DNA of 64,000 nucleotides from UBA10649 sp963700255 (GTDB lineage: Bacteria > Actinomycetota > Actinomycetes > S36-B12), in assembly GCA_963700255.1 (NCBI GenBank), contig CAVOWW010000022.1, positions 65,605 to 129,604 on the forward strand. The letters run 5' to 3'. A model generated the notes under the pieces. It was not told the origin of the DNA and ran no database searches. It worked only from the letters and a program-made list of their open reading frames with translations. Shown piece after piece: positions 63,925 through 64,000 of this stretch. Position 1 is the stretch's first letter; each line of letters opens with the position of its first letter. The translations under genes and the position numbers were made by a program.

Positions 63925-64000
63925 ATGCCAAGACCGCCAAGCCGAAGAAAACCTGGGTCTATGTCCCAAGAAGCCGACACCGCCCAAGATACCAGAGGCG
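63925..64000 (+). CDS. start of a small basic protein downstream of DUF499 (partial, probable indels)
   Basis: The window ends 76 nt into this gene. In the given frame it reads MPRPPSRRKPGSMSQEADTA. If single bases missing from a CC run at 63928 and a CCC run near 63963 are restored, it reads like MAKTAKPKKTWVYVPKKP, a small basic protein that I recall following such genes. GGAGGG precedes the ATG. Confidence 0.45.
   Translation, partial: MPRPPSRRKPGSMSQEADTAQDTRG

Noticed and set aside
1..64000. CRISPR arrays and rRNA genes
   Set aside because: No regularly spaced repeat-spacer arrays or rRNA-like stretches were seen. The only periodic arrays are the short ones at 54228-54377 and 55343-55386.
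60417..64000. Calling the cassette a complete BREX system
   Set aside because: No PglZ phosphatase, BrxA/BrxB or Lon-like gene is in the window; only the methyltransferase and a DUF499-type ATPase are shared in kind.

Overview
The window has two unlike parts. Bases 1 to about 43,560 are one coherent piece of a high-GC actinobacterial chromosome. Evidence is many GTG starts, 4-nt ATGA/GTGA overlaps between genes, a Tad pilus cluster with a DUF4244 pilin, a CvpA-trypsin MarP-type protease, and a gene order (holB, tmk, topA ... helicase ... tad genes ... HAD phosphatase ... Fic-like protein ... acs ... holin-like protein, alpha/beta hydrolase, marP, Nudix, nth, crp) that from memory parallels the Mycobacterium tuberculosis Rv3641c-Rv3676 region. 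A PorA-type 2-oxoacid:ferredoxin oxidoreductase and a K+-independent-type H+-pyrophosphatase suggest an energy-flexible actinobacterium; a wastewater or other environmental metagenome is only a guess.

Actinobacterial part. 0-4 kb: porA (runs off the left edge), an esterase, a small membrane protein, a broken matrixin-like protease and a YbjQ protein. 4.2-6.6 kb: what looks like the scar of an integrated element at tRNA-Thr(CGT), with a duplicated tRNA 3' half, arm-like repeats, a diguanylate cyclase and a ROK fragment. 6.8-14.5 kb: DUF1801, a META lipoprotein, a deaminase, an Ig-repeat surface protein, an MFS exporter and two coupled secreted hydrolases. 15.3-20.3 kb: the operon topA-tmk-holB-ykgJ. 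20.5-25.8 kb: hppA with a Crp-like site upstream, a STAS anti-anti-sigma protein and an MrfA-like helicase. 25.7-30.5 kb: the Tad/Flp pilus operon. 30.7-43.5 kb: HAD phosphatase, a cassette-like AbiEi/DUF559-type gene, a Fic-like protein, acs, nhaA with a structured leader, and the hydrolase/DUF309/TetR-MFS/marP/Nudix/nth block.

At about 43,562 the crp gene stops in mid-domain and the sequence changes. 43.56-46.4 kb is a patchwork of broken genes (integrase N-terminus, TPR protein, membrane protein, SGNH hydrolase). 46.2-50.0 kb carries a BrnT/BrnA toxin-antitoxin pair bracketed by two copies of a dispersed repeat, a fatty acid hydroxylase, SelO and a large palindromic REP-like element. A dynamin-like GTPase gene is cut at about 50.59 kb.

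From 50.67 kb to the right edge is an integrative or defence island, possibly Chloroflexi-like by inference: large serine recombinase, FtsK-type translocase, a winged-helix replication-relaxation-like protein preceded by an iteron-like array, small broken genes, a UPF0175 protein, and a three-gene cassette of DUF1156 adenine methyltransferase, PD-(D/E)XK nuclease and DUF499 P-loop ATPase. The cassette is the best candidate for an incompletely described anti-phage system and probably continues past the edge.

Single-base frameshifts are rare before 43.5 kb (a handful) and very frequent after 48 kb, several at short G/C runs. This suggests indel errors in a low-coverage assembly, and the 43.56 kb breakpoint may be an assembly chimera. 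I therefore describe frameshifted genes as single genes and mark the shifts.
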